From the NCBI GenBank assembly GCA_036824045.1, contig DAITAZ010000001.1, positions 1-64,000 on the forward strand: a stretch of 64,000 bases of DNA, given 5' to 3'. Position numbers and translations under genes: made by a program. Of this stretch, positions 17,331 through 25,379 are shown in pieces (the stretch's first letter is position 1; each line of letters starts with the position of its first letter). The notes under the pieces are model-generated. The model ran no database searches. It worked only from the letters and a program-made list of their open reading frames with translations, and was not told where the DNA came from. This stretch comes from DAITAZ01 sp036824045. GTDB lineage: Bacteria > Pseudomonadota > Gammaproteobacteria > Burkholderiales > Rhodocyclaceae.

Positions 17331-17726
17331 TCAGATATCGATGGCCAGGTGCCACCGCGCGCCTGCCGTGCGCACGGCTTCCAGCGCCCGGCGGTAGCTG
17401 TGCAGATCCTCGATCACCTGCTGACAGGACTTGACCCGCCTGGGGTTCGCCTCCAGCGCGCCCACCAGAGCTGCCACAGCCTGGAGTCCCTCGCCCGGAT
17501 CGAACCACTGGGCGGCCCCTTCAGCGGCATCGTCCATATCGATCTCCTCCCCCAGCAGGTCTTCCAGATCGTCCAGGGACTGGCCCATGAAGTCTTCCAG
17601 GGGCCGCACCCCCAGCTCCCGCGCCAGCGCGTTCAGCGCATCCATGGCCCGCGCCACGGACTTGCCGTCCACATCCATCACGTCCAGCGCCGCGTCATCC
17701 GTTTCAATGTAATAGGCCACGCCCAT
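17331..17726 (-). CDS. Small acidic hypothetical protein
   Basis: 131 aa. The ATG at 17726 (MGVAYYIETDDAALDV) is chosen because AAGGAG stands at the right distance upstream and the upstream frame looks non-coding. The protein is strongly acidic in its middle (SLDDLEDLLGEEIDMDDAAEG) and helical afterwards. No membrane segment, signal peptide or known motif is seen. Function unknown; it lies between two unrelated leftward genes. Confidence 0.65.
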   Translation of the reverse strand: MGVAYYIETDDAALDVMDVDGKSVARAMDALNALARELGVRPLEDFMGQSLDDLEDLLGEEIDMDDAAEGAAQWFDPGEGLQAVAALVGALEANPRRVKSCQQVIEDLHSYRRALEAVRTAGARWHLAIDI

Positions 17727-17866
17727 CAGCAGCTCCTTGAAGGAAAGAGGTCTCGCCAAGGCGCGGGCGGCATCCGCCCCACACCCCATGGGCGGCACCG
17801 GGCCCGAGGGGGCCGGCGCCGCGTACCAGGAGGCTTACGGCGGGGAAGGACGGGGATTGAGCCCGG

Positions 17867-18460
17867 CTAGTGCCAGCGGGCCAGCGCCTGCTCCACCCGG
17901 CGGGCAAAGGCCTCCACCTGGGGCGGGGTCAGGCGCTCGGCTTTGTAGAGGGAGAGCATTTCCAGCCGGCACTTGGGCGCGCAGGTGCCCAGCAGGGCGG
18001 TCTTGAGCACCCGCTTCACGGGCTGGCGCATGAGCAGCCGGTCCACCCATCCGGGCGCCCCCAGGGAGGTGACGGCCAGGGCCCGGCGCAGCCCCAGCAG
18101 GCGGGGCCGGATGGGTCCCAGGTCGTCCGCGTGGTCGTAGGCCACTCCCGGCAGCCACACCCGGTCGAACCAGCCTTTGAGGATCGCCGGAAAGCCAAAC
18201 CACCAGGTGGGGAAAACCAGCACCAGCGCCTCTGCAGCCAGCAGCCGTTCCACCTGGGGCTGCACGGCGCTCTGGTCGCAGGGAGGCTGGTAATACCCCT
18301 GGCGCTCGGCGCGGGTCAGGGCCGGGGCAAAGCCATTGCCACTGAGGTCTTCCACCATCACCTCATGCCCGGCGGCGGCAAGGGCCGCCACCACCCTGCG
18401 GGCCAGGGCTTGGCACAGACTGTCGGGAACGGGATGGGCGATCACAACGAGGCATTTCAT
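17867..18460 (-). CDS. NAD(P)H:quinone oxidoreductase-like flavodoxin-fold protein
   Basis: 197 aa, ATG at 18460. The flavodoxin-like fold of the MdaB/KefF/NQO family is clear: MKCLVVIAHPVPDSLCQAL at the FMN phosphate site, VLVFPTWWFGFPAILKGWFDRVW as the second flavin segment, and LGLRRALAVTSLGAP as the third. Such enzymes carry out two-electron reduction of quinones using NAD(P)H. The longer in-frame extension upstream lacks homology. Confidence 0.9.
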   Translation of the reverse strand: MKCLVVIAHPVPDSLCQALARRVVAALAAAGHEVMVEDLSGNGFAPALTRAERQGYYQPPCDQSAVQPQVERLLAAEALVLVFPTWWFGFPAILKGWFDRVWLPGVAYDHADDLGPIRPRLLGLRRALAVTSLGAPGWVDRLLMRQPVKRVLKTALLGTCAPKCRLEMLSLYKAERLTPPQVEAFARRVEQALARWH

Positions 18461-18549
18461 GACGGCTGCACCTGCTTCAGCAAATCCGCACAGGATGCGC
18501 GATAAGTACCCGTCGCGCCAGTGGCGCACGCCGCTCGCCCCTCTCGCCC

Positions 18550-19404
18550 TCAGGTCATGGAGAGCAGCACGATGGAAGCGGCCGCCAGGCCCATGGCCGC
18601 GAGCTTGCGCAGGTCCAGCCGCTCGGCCCCGCTCAGCACCGAGATCACCAGCGCGATGATGAAGCTCATGTTGGCCAGCGGGACGACGATGCTTGCCTGT
18701 TCCCGCTGCAAACCCAGGATCAGCGCATTGACGATGCAGAACACCAGCAGGCCGGAGAGCAGCGAATACCCCACCTTCTTGCCGGTGATCCGCAGCCGCC
18801 CCTCCACGAAATGGGCATACACCGCGCCACCCACCACCCAGCACAAGGCCGCCAGCAGGATCAGGGTGTTGAGGTCCGCCGCCGCCAGCAGGCCAAGCTT
18901 GGACAGCACGCCATACCCCGCCCGCAGCAAGGCCGCCAGCACCACCAGCCAGAAAAACTTCAGCGCCCCGGCGCCACCCCCTTGCCCGCCGCGATACAGC
19001 AGCAACACCGAGGCCACACCCAGCACCACACCCCCCAGCTTGGGCAGGGGCAGGCGCTCGCCCAGCAAGAGCACCGACAGGACCACCACGGCGATGGTGT
19101 TGAGCCGGTACACCGTCGAGCCCAGGCTCACATTCACATGGGCCAGCCCCTCGATGAGCAGCAGGTTCGCCCCCGCCAGCAGCATTCCGGCCAGCAGCCC
19201 ATAGCGCACCGTCACCTCGTCGAAACGGAAGGGCGTGCCCGAAGCCCAGGCGTAGCCCGCCTGCAGTGCCGCCCACACCAGCCCCACCCCGAGCACATAC
19301 ATGCCCCGCGAACGCACCTTGATCGCGTAGCGTTTGAACACCACGTCGTTCAGGCCGGCAAAAGCCATGCTGGCCAGCGCAAACACCACCCCCTGGCTGA
19401 GCAC
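18550..19404 (-). CDS. EamA/DMT-family transporter
   Basis: 284 aa from a GTG at 19404 with GGGAGG five bases upstream. It has ten predicted membrane helices in two five-helix halves, the drug/metabolite transporter layout (VVFALASMAFAGLNDVVFKRYA at the start and LANMSFIIALVISVLSGAERLDLRKL near the end). The substrate is unknown. The stop of the gene at 19415 lies 10 bases before this start, so the two are cotranscribed. Confidence 0.85.
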   Translation of the reverse strand: MLSQGVVFALASMAFAGLNDVVFKRYAIKVRSRGMYVLGVGLVWAALQAGYAWASGTPFRFDEVTVRYGLLAGMLLAGANLLLIEGLAHVNVSLGSTVYRLNTIAVVVLSVLLLGERLPLPKLGGVVLGVASVLLLYRGGQGGGAGALKFFWLVVLAALLRAGYGVLSKLGLLAAADLNTLILLAALCWVVGGAVYAHFVEGRLRITGKKVGYSLLSGLLVFCIVNALILGLQREQASIVVPLANMSFIIALVISVLSGAERLDLRKLAAMGLAAASIVLLSMT

Positions 19405-19414
19405 CCCGGCCTCC

Positions 19415-19921
19415 CTATGCCCGCGCCCGGCTGGCCAGCCGGCGCCCCGCCGCGCCCAGCAGCACCCGGGCGTACAGCTTGTGAAACCCGAGCAGCGCGG
19501 CAAAGAGCAGGCCCATGCCGCCACGCCCGCGGGGCACCACGGCCGAGCCGAACAGCAGCACCGTCCGCGCCGCCCCACCCCCGGCGACCGGCTCCACCTT
19601 GAACCAGGAGCGGGTGCGCCCCGCCGCCAGCAGCATCTCGTCGCCCTGACGAGCCTCCACCCGCCAGGCGGAAAACCGCGCACGGTGCCCCCGGGCCACG
19701 CCACGGGCGTCCGCATCAGTGGCGTTCGCCCCGAGCGTCAGGGCCAGCAGCACCCGTTCCAGCTTGAACACGGGCGTGGTGTAGAACGCTTCCACAAAGC
19801 GTTCCAGACTCACCTGCCCCGCCACGGGGAGCGCGTAGCAGTCGGTATAGGCCCCACGGCGAGCGTACGCCGCCAGCAAAGCGCCCTCGGGCAGAGGCCT
19901 GCGGGCGATCACCGGGGCCAC
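19415..19921 (-). CDS. DUF2867-like hypothetical protein
   Basis: 168 aa. The N-terminus (GAYTDCYALPVAGQVSLERFVEAFYTTPVFKLERVLL) and the later RTRSWFKVEP and GFHKLYARVLL segments resemble proteins annotated DUF2867; this is a family impression only. No signal peptide. It starts 36 bases after the cupin gene stop on the same strand and is closely followed by the transporter, so the three genes from 20356 to 18550 probably form one unit. Confidence 0.6.
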   Translation of the reverse strand: MAPVIARRPLPEGALLAAYARRGAYTDCYALPVAGQVSLERFVEAFYTTPVFKLERVLLALTLGANATDADARGVARGHRARFSAWRVEARQGDEMLLAAGRTRSWFKVEPVAGGGAARTVLLFGSAVVPRGRGGMGLLFAALLGFHKLYARVLLGAAGRRLASRARA

Positions 19922-19957
19922 CCGCCCGCACGCATGGCCGGCCCTCTCCCGTGCAGA

Positions 19958-20356
19958 TCAGCCGCCACGGGGGTAGGGTTCCACCTTGTCCTGCTCCGCC
20001 GGGTCGTTGCGGGCCACCACCGCCCGCGCCGGCGCCGTCTGGCTGAGGTTCACCGCCTCGTGGGGGACACCCGGCGGCACAAACAGGAAGTCCCCCGCCC
20101 GGCTGATCACCTCGTGCTCCAGCGCCGCGCCCCAGCGGGTCAGCACCTCGCCCTCCAGCACATAGATGCCGGTCTCGTAGCCCACGTGCACATGAGGCGC
20201 GGCCCGCGCCCCCGGCGGGATCACCACCAGGTGCATGGAAAGCCCCTGCGCCCCGACCGTCGCCCCCGAAATCCCCACAAAGTACGGCAGGCGCTGGCGC
20301 GTCATCACCGCCTGCTCGGGCCTGAGGCCCTGGACCCTGGTTTGCGCCTCGCTCAT
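19958..20356 (-). CDS. Single-domain cupin protein
   Basis: 132 aa, ATG at 20356 with CGGAGGATG upstream. Cupin motif 1 is PHVHVGYETGIYVLEGEV and motif 2 is GDFLFVPPGVPHEAVNL, giving the His, Glu and His metal ligands. Such small cupins act as isomerases, dioxygenases or sensors; the sequence does not say which. First gene of the leftward three-gene unit, divergent from the glycosidase gene. Confidence 0.85.
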   Translation of the reverse strand: MSEAQTRVQGLRPEQAVMTRQRLPYFVGISGATVGAQGLSMHLVVIPPGARAAPHVHVGYETGIYVLEGEVLTRWGAALEHEVISRAGDFLFVPPGVPHEAVNLSQTAPARAVVARNDPAEQDKVEPYPRGG

Positions 20357-20591
20357 GGGATCATCCTCCGTTCCCAGCGGTTGCCCGAAGCCCCTATTCT
20401 GCGCCGGGAGCCGCCTGTCCTCACAGCCCCTTCGTGCCCACGGCCGCCGCAAGCGCCCCACCCCGGCACCCCAACCGCGATTGCTTGCCGATTTCGCTTG
20501 GTTTACACTTTTTTGCATTTGCAAGATTGTCGCCGCCCGGCCCCTGCCCGCGGGTGTACCCGCCTCAAGCCCCCCTTATCCGGAGCCAACC

Positions 20592-22757
20592 ATGTCGTCT
20601 TTCCGCCTCCCTCGCCGACTGTGGAGTGCGCTGCTCCTGGCCGTGGCCAGCACCGCCGCCCTGGGCGCCAATCTGATCGCCAATCCTGGCTTTGAAACGC
20701 AGCCGCTCGCCACCAACTGGACGCCCTACGCCAACGTGGGGGTGCTCTCGGCGTCGCTGGACCAACCCCATTCCGGCACCTACGCGGTACTCGCCAGCAA
20801 CCGCACGCAGAGCTACGCAGGCCCGGCGCAAAACCTGCTGGGCAAGCTGACGGCGGGGGTGAACTACACGGTCACCGCCTGGGTTCGGCTGCGCCAGCCG
20901 GGAAGCCAGAACTTCACCCTGAACATGAAGCAGGTGGACGGCGCTGGCACCAAATACCACCAGATTGACGGGCTGAAGGTGGAGCACGGCCGTTGGGCCA
21001 AGCTGTACGGCCACTTCAAGTACCAGCCCACGGGCACGGTGAAGACGCTGCAGTTCTACGTGACCGGTCCGGCCGCCGGGGTGGATTTCTACGTGGACGA
21101 CGTCACCTTCGACCCCCCGCTCATCTACACCGCACCCGCCAACCCCGCGGCCACGGACTTCATCCGCGCCCGCGGCCGGGATCTGGTGGTGGGCCCCACC
21201 CAGCAGGTGATCCGCCTGCGGGGCATCAACTTCAGCGGCTACGCGGACGAAAGCTCCACCGCCGCCGCGGTATACAACGCCAAGACCTTCGACGCCATCG
21301 ACTACCAGCGGGTCAAGGACATGGGCTTCAACGCCGTGCGCCTGAACCTCTGGTACCGGGTATTCGAGGAGAACTCCGCGCCCTACGTCTACAAGCCCGA
21401 GGGCTGGCAGTGGCTGGAGCAGAACCTGATCTGGGCGAAGCAGGCGGGCCTCACCCTGATCCTGGACATGCACGCGCCACCCGGGGGCTTTCAGGGGCCG
21501 GATTCCAATACCGGCTTCTGGAGCAACCAGACCTACCGGAACCGGGCCAAGGCGCTGCTGGTGGCCATCGCCAGCCGCTACAAGAACGAGCCCCTCATCG
21601 CTGCCTACGACATCCTGAACGAGCCCAACCCGCCCAAAGACGCCACCTGGCAAGCCTGGGCCAAGGAAGCTGTGGCCGCCATCCGCGCGGTGGACAAGAA
21701 CCATCTGATCATCGTCGAGCAAAGCTTTGCCGCGGACTCCGCTGCATTCATCATCCCCGACGACGGCAACCTGCTCTACGAGTTCCACATGTACGACCCG
21801 TGGCGCTACACCTCGCAGCTTTCGCCCGCCTACGGCAGCGGCTTCTATGGCAGCTACCCCGACCCGCTCGTCTCCCTGCCCCCCGGTTCATTCACCAAGA
21901 GCCACGTGCAGAACGCGCCCATTCCCACCGGCACCACCGGCTGGACCTACTACCAGGGCACACCGGTCAAGATCACCGACCCGGCGGTGTACGCCGCGGT
22001 GCCCGCCTTCTTCAGCACCAACAACAGCGGTCGGGTCCACTTTGATGATTTCGCCGTGGACGAGTTCGACGCCAGCGGTACCCTCACCCGGCGCATCCTG
22101 GCAGCCGATGTGGAAGACGCCGCCAAACTGCCCAGCCTGTGGCAATGGGCCAAGCCCCTGTACGACCCCTTCATCGCCATCACCGGCAACTTCGCCAGCG
22201 CCGGCGCCGGAGGCAGCGGCAGCAAGCGCAATGAGGCCAGCGGCCACACCGGCACCAGCGCCGTTTCCATCGGCGCCACCAGCGGCGGCACCTACGGGCT
22301 GATCAACGACCGCCTCCAGTTCGGTGTCCGCCAAGGCTACAGCTACCGCATCAGCGGCTGGATCAAGGGTGAAGCCGTAGCCGGCGGCTCCGGCGCCCTG
22401 GGCTTCCAGTTGCGCAAGCTTGGCAGCGGCCAGCAACGCACCCCGCTCACCAAGGACGTACTCAATACTTCCATCACGACCTGGAGTAATGTTGCCTTCT
22501 ACGCCGCCAGGAACGTGCCCTTCACCGTGGGCGAATTCGGCGTCAGCCACGCCAACATCGCCAAGGACCTGGGCGGCCTGCGCTGGCTGGGCGACGTGAT
22601 GGACATCATCGAAGCCAACGGCGGCAACTACTTCTACTGGGGCTACAAGGACGCCATCTTCGGCATCCACACCAACTTCTACGGCTTCCCCGACGAAACC
22701 ACCGGTAACCCGCAACTCATCAACTTCTTCAAGCAACGCTTCGGCGTCAACCGCTGA
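20592..22757 (+). CDS. Secreted GH5 glycoside hydrolase with N-terminal CBM and a domain inserted in the barrel
   Basis: 721 aa from the ATG at 20592, signal peptide to about residue 26 (LLLAVASTAALGA). Residues ~27-180 form a CBM4/9-like jelly roll (NLIANPGFETQPLATNW to FYVDDVTFDPP). The GH5 barrel begins at IRLRGINFSGYADES, with YDILNEPNPP holding the acid/base Glu344, EFHMYDPW (His399) and VGEFGVSHAN holding the nucleophile Glu648. About 245 residues separate His399 and Glu648, far more than in ordinary GH5 enzymes. The extra sequence contains VHFDDFAVDEF and YRISGWIKGE, typical of another CBM-like beta-sandwich. Probable substrate: a beta-glucan or beta-mannan. Confidence 0.88.
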   Translation: MSSFRLPRRLWSALLLAVASTAALGANLIANPGFETQPLATNWTPYANVGVLSASLDQPHSGTYAVLASNRTQSYAGPAQNLLGKLTAGVNYTVTAWVRLRQPGSQNFTLNMKQVDGAGTKYHQIDGLKVEHGRWAKLYGHFKYQPTGTVKTLQFYVTGPAAGVDFYVDDVTFDPPLIYTAPANPAATDFIRARGRDLVVGPTQQVIRLRGINFSGYADESSTAAAVYNAKTFDAIDYQRVKDMGFNAVRLNLWYRVFEENSAPYVYKPEGWQWLEQNLIWAKQAGLTLILDMHAPPGGFQGPDSNTGFWSNQTYRNRAKALLVAIASRYKNEPLIAAYDILNEPNPPKDATWQAWAKEAVAAIRAVDKNHLIIVEQSFAADSAAFIIPDDGNLLYEFHMYDPWRYTSQLSPAYGSGFYGSYPDPLVSLPPGSFTKSHVQNAPIPTGTTGWTYYQGTPVKITDPAVYAAVPAFFSTNNSGRVHFDDFAVDEFDASGTLTRRILAADVEDAAKLPSLWQWAKPLYDPFIAITGNFASAGAGGSGSKRNEASGHTGTSAVSIGATSGGTYGLINDRLQFGVRQGYSYRISGWIKGEAVAGGSGALGFQLRKLGSGQQRTPLTKDVLNTSITTWSNVAFYAARNVPFTVGEFGVSHANIAKDLGGLRWLGDVMDIIEANGGNYFYWGYKDAIFGIHTNFYGFPDETTGNPQLINFFKQRFGVNR

Positions 22758-22827
22758 ACCCCACCCTGGCCGGCACGCGACGCCCCCGCACCGGCCGGCC
22801 CAGCCCCGGATCGAAGGCAGACCCCGT

Positions 22828-23199
22828 TTAATCCCCTTGCGAGCCGCCGCCCTTGGCGGCTTCGAGGGCCGGGGAAAGGTAACGCACCAGTTGTTTGGTG
22901 GAGATGTCGTCCAGGTTCCGCAGTTTGATGTGCCGCCTGCCTTTGCCCTTGCCTTCCAGGAAGCCCAGCTCATCCTTGATCATCGCGCCGTGCCCGAATT
23001 CCACCGAGACATGCTCCTTGTAGGCAAAAACACCGCCAAACGGAACGCCGCACGAGAACAGGATGCCGCCGTACTTGACCTCTTCCGACAACGGCTCCAC
23101 GTTCGCCTTCACCAGGGCACGAACGGCCTCGACCACCTGGAACTGGTTGTGCCCGAGCAGGCGAATGTCTTCGAGCAGCGCGTGAACGGTCTTGGCCAT
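22828..23199 (-). CDS. DUF1801-family protein
   Basis: 123 aa. VEPLSEEVKYGGILFSCGVPFGGVFAYKEHVSVEFGHGAMIKD and RRHIKLRNLDDI match the small YdhG/DUF1801 fold, a cytoplasmic family of unknown biochemical role. ATG at 23199 (MAKTVHALLEDIRLL); an upstream in-frame ATG (MGAFPILHCRP) is possible because the ribosome site is weak. Convergent with the glycosidase gene. Confidence 0.82.
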   Translation of the reverse strand: MAKTVHALLEDIRLLGHNQFQVVEAVRALVKANVEPLSEEVKYGGILFSCGVPFGGVFAYKEHVSVEFGHGAMIKDELGFLEGKGKGRRHIKLRNLDDISTKQLVRYLSPALEAAKGGGSQGD

Positions 23200-23362
23200 G
23201 GGTCGGCAATGGAGAATCGGGAACGCGCCCATTATTCCACCTCTCCCGCCTCCGGCGCGCTCCGCCGGGGCCAGCCCCTCTTCGCACAAACCCCGTTTTC
23301 GCAGCCGCCTCAACTCAACGCGTATCGCGGCACCCCTTCTACGCCCCTCATCCTTCGCGCCC

Positions 23363-24628
23363 TTAAATCAACCCCTCAAACAACTGCACCGTGACCCGCT
23401 CGCCGGCTTCGACGCCGGCGCATTCTTCGTCGAGGATGATGAAGCAGTCGGCTTCGGACATGGAGCGGAGGATGCCGGAGCCCTGGGCGCCGGTGGTGCG
23501 GACTTGCCAGCGGCCGTCGGCGAATTCGAGTTTGCCGCGGGGGTATTCCCGGCGGCCGGGATTTTTGCGCAGGCGGTCGGCGCAGACGACTTCGAGGAGG
23601 GGGCGGGGGGGAAGCGGGTCCATGCCGGCCATGCGCAGCAGGGCGTCCTGCACGATCTGGTAGAAGGTGACCATGACGGCTACCGGGTTGCCGGGCAGAC
23701 CGAAGAGCCAGGCGCCGCCCAGGTGGCCGAAGGCCATGGGGCGGCCGGGTTTGATCTCGAGCTTCCAGAAGCGGACTTCGCCAAGTTTGTCCATCAGCTC
23801 GCGGATGAAGTCGGCCTCGCCCACGGAGACGCCGCCGGTAGTGAGGATCACGTCGGCGTGCCGGGCGGCCTGGGCGAAGGCGGCTTCCATGGTGGCGGGC
23901 TCGTCGGGAACGACGCCCATGTCCAGCAGTTCGAAGCCGAGGCGGGTGAGCGCGCCAAAGAGGGTGTAGCGGTTGCTGTCGTACACCTCGCCGGGGGCGA
24001 GGGGCCGGCCGATGGAGGCGAGCTCGTCGCCGGTGGAGAAGAAGGCGACCCGCAGGCGGCGGGCGACGGCCACCTCGGCGATGCCCAGGGAGGCGATGAG
24101 CCCCAGATCGGCGGGGCGGATACGCTTGCCGGCGGCGAGGGCGGCGGAGCCGAGGGCAAGGTCTTCGCCCGCGCGGCGCAGGTTCTGCCCGGCGCGCTGG
24201 CCGGGGGGGATGACGACCTTGTTGCCCTCGCTGCGGGTGATTTCCTGCACCACCACAGCGTCGGCCCCGTGGGGCATGACGGCGCCTGTCATGATGCGCA
24301 CGGCCTGGCCGGCACCGACGATGCCGCTGAAAGCGCGGCCGGCGAAGGCGGTGCCGACCACGTCGAGCGTGGTGTCGCCCTGGGCGGCCAGGTCGGCGGC
24401 GCGGATGGCGTAGCCGTCCATGGCGGAATTGTCGTGGGCGGGCACGTTGCAGGGGGCGATCACGTCACGGGCGAGGATGCGGCCGAGGGCATCGCGCACG
24501 GGCACCATTTCCCACCCGCCAACGGGGCGGATGCTGTCGAGGATGAGTTGGCGGGCCGCGTCCACCCGCAGGGTGTTGCGGCCGGCGGGGCCGGCGCAGC
24601 CCAGGTCCGTTTCGGAGGCAGGATTCAT
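23363..24628 (-). CDS. moeA: Molybdopterin molybdenumtransferase MoeA (molybdate or tungstate insertion)
   Basis: 421 aa from the ATG at 24628. MoeA inserts the metal into adenylylated molybdopterin. The four-domain family pattern is intact: VPAHDNSAMDGYAIRAADL, RIMTGAVMPHGADAVV, FFSTGDELASIGRPLAPGEVYDSN, ILTTGGVSVGEADFIRE and LFGLPGNPVAVMVTFYQ. It is transcribed away from the aldehyde oxidoreductase genes across a 265-base region. Given that context it may be a tungsten-dedicated MoeA copy; whether the genome has a second moeA is not visible here. Confidence 0.93.
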   Translation of the reverse strand: MNPASETDLGCAGPAGRNTLRVDAARQLILDSIRPVGGWEMVPVRDALGRILARDVIAPCNVPAHDNSAMDGYAIRAADLAAQGDTTLDVVGTAFAGRAFSGIVGAGQAVRIMTGAVMPHGADAVVVQEITRSEGNKVVIPPGQRAGQNLRRAGEDLALGSAALAAGKRIRPADLGLIASLGIAEVAVARRLRVAFFSTGDELASIGRPLAPGEVYDSNRYTLFGALTRLGFELLDMGVVPDEPATMEAAFAQAARHADVILTTGGVSVGEADFIRELMDKLGEVRFWKLEIKPGRPMAFGHLGGAWLFGLPGNPVAVMVTFYQIVQDALLRMAGMDPLPPRPLLEVVCADRLRKNPGRREYPRGKLEFADGRWQVRTTGAQGSGILRSMSEADCFIILDEECAGVEAGERVTVQLFEGLI

Positions 24629-24713
24629 GTTGGCGAACTCAGGGTAAACCGCAGGTTGGGGGTGAAAACGGATTAGTAGCACAAAAGTCCGCCTGTTAGA
24701 GGGCCTGACGGCG

Positions 24714-24742
24714 TTGAACAATGCGGATTTGCAGCGTATTCT
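24714..24742 (+). promoter_or_regulatory. Probable sigma-70 promoter of the aldehyde oxidoreductase operon
   Basis: TTGAAC (24714-24719) and TATTCT (24737-24742) are separated by 17 bases, each matching four of six consensus bases. Transcription from about 24749 would give a ~145-base leader. That leader holds a GCGATG/CATCGC stem (24757-24762 with 24773-24778) and a second CGGGT/ACCCG stem further on. No FNR-type TTGAT-N4-ATCAA site was seen between 24629 and 24893. Confidence 0.5.
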
Positions 24743-24893
24743 CGACAGGTGGCCGGGCGATGCGCTTGGGCACATCGCGCAGCAAGAGTGGAAGGAAGGT
24801 GCCGGACGAGGCAAGCCGGGAACGGGTGGCAGTGGTACCCGCTCCGCAGAGCAAGCCGGTCCGCAAACAAATAGACGAAGGAGGAAGCTGTCA

Positions 24894-25367
24894 ATGTTGA
24901 AGTCTTTGCACATTGACCCCCAGAAGTGCACCGGCTGCTTGCAGTGCGAAATGGCGTGTTCCTATGAGCACACCGGGGTGGTCAACCCGTCCAAATCCCG
25001 TATCAAGGTATTCAACTTCGAGCACGAAGGTCGCAAGGTGCCCTACACCTGCACCCAGTGCGCGGAGGCCTGGTGCCTCAAGGCCTGCCCGGTGGAAGCC
25101 ATCAAGATCGATGCCACCACGGGCGCCAAGGCCGTCCATGAAGACATCTGCGTCGGTTGCAAGGTGTGCACCATCGCCTGCCCGTTCGGTACCGTGAATT
25201 ACAACCACGATTCCGGCAAGGTGCAGAAGTGCGACCTGTGCGGCGGTGATCCGGCCTGTGCCAGCGCCTGCCCCACCGGCGCGATCACCTACATCGACGC
25301 CGACTGGACTGGCCTGGACCGCATGCGCGCCTGGGCTGCCAAGGCCAACGCCGCTGTCAGCGCTTGA
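24894..25367 (+). CDS. aorA: Aldehyde oxidoreductase ferredoxin-like subunit (AorA type)
   Basis: 157 aa with AAGGAGGAAG before the ATG at 24894. Sixteen cysteines in four groups (CTGCLQCEMAC, CTQCAEAWCLKACP, CVGCKVCTIACP, CDLCGGDPACASACP) predict four [4Fe-4S] clusters. It matches the electron-transfer subunit of the tungsten aldehyde oxidoreductase of Aromatoleum aromaticum, which passes electrons between the tungsten and FAD subunits. The tungsten-subunit gene follows after 12 bases. Cytoplasmic. Confidence 0.9.
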   Translation: MLKSLHIDPQKCTGCLQCEMACSYEHTGVVNPSKSRIKVFNFEHEGRKVPYTCTQCAEAWCLKACPVEAIKIDATTGAKAVHEDICVGCKVCTIACPFGTVNYNHDSGKVQKCDLCGGDPACASACPTGAITYIDADWTGLDRMRAWAAKANAAVSA

Positions 25368-25379
25368 GGAGGCACGATC

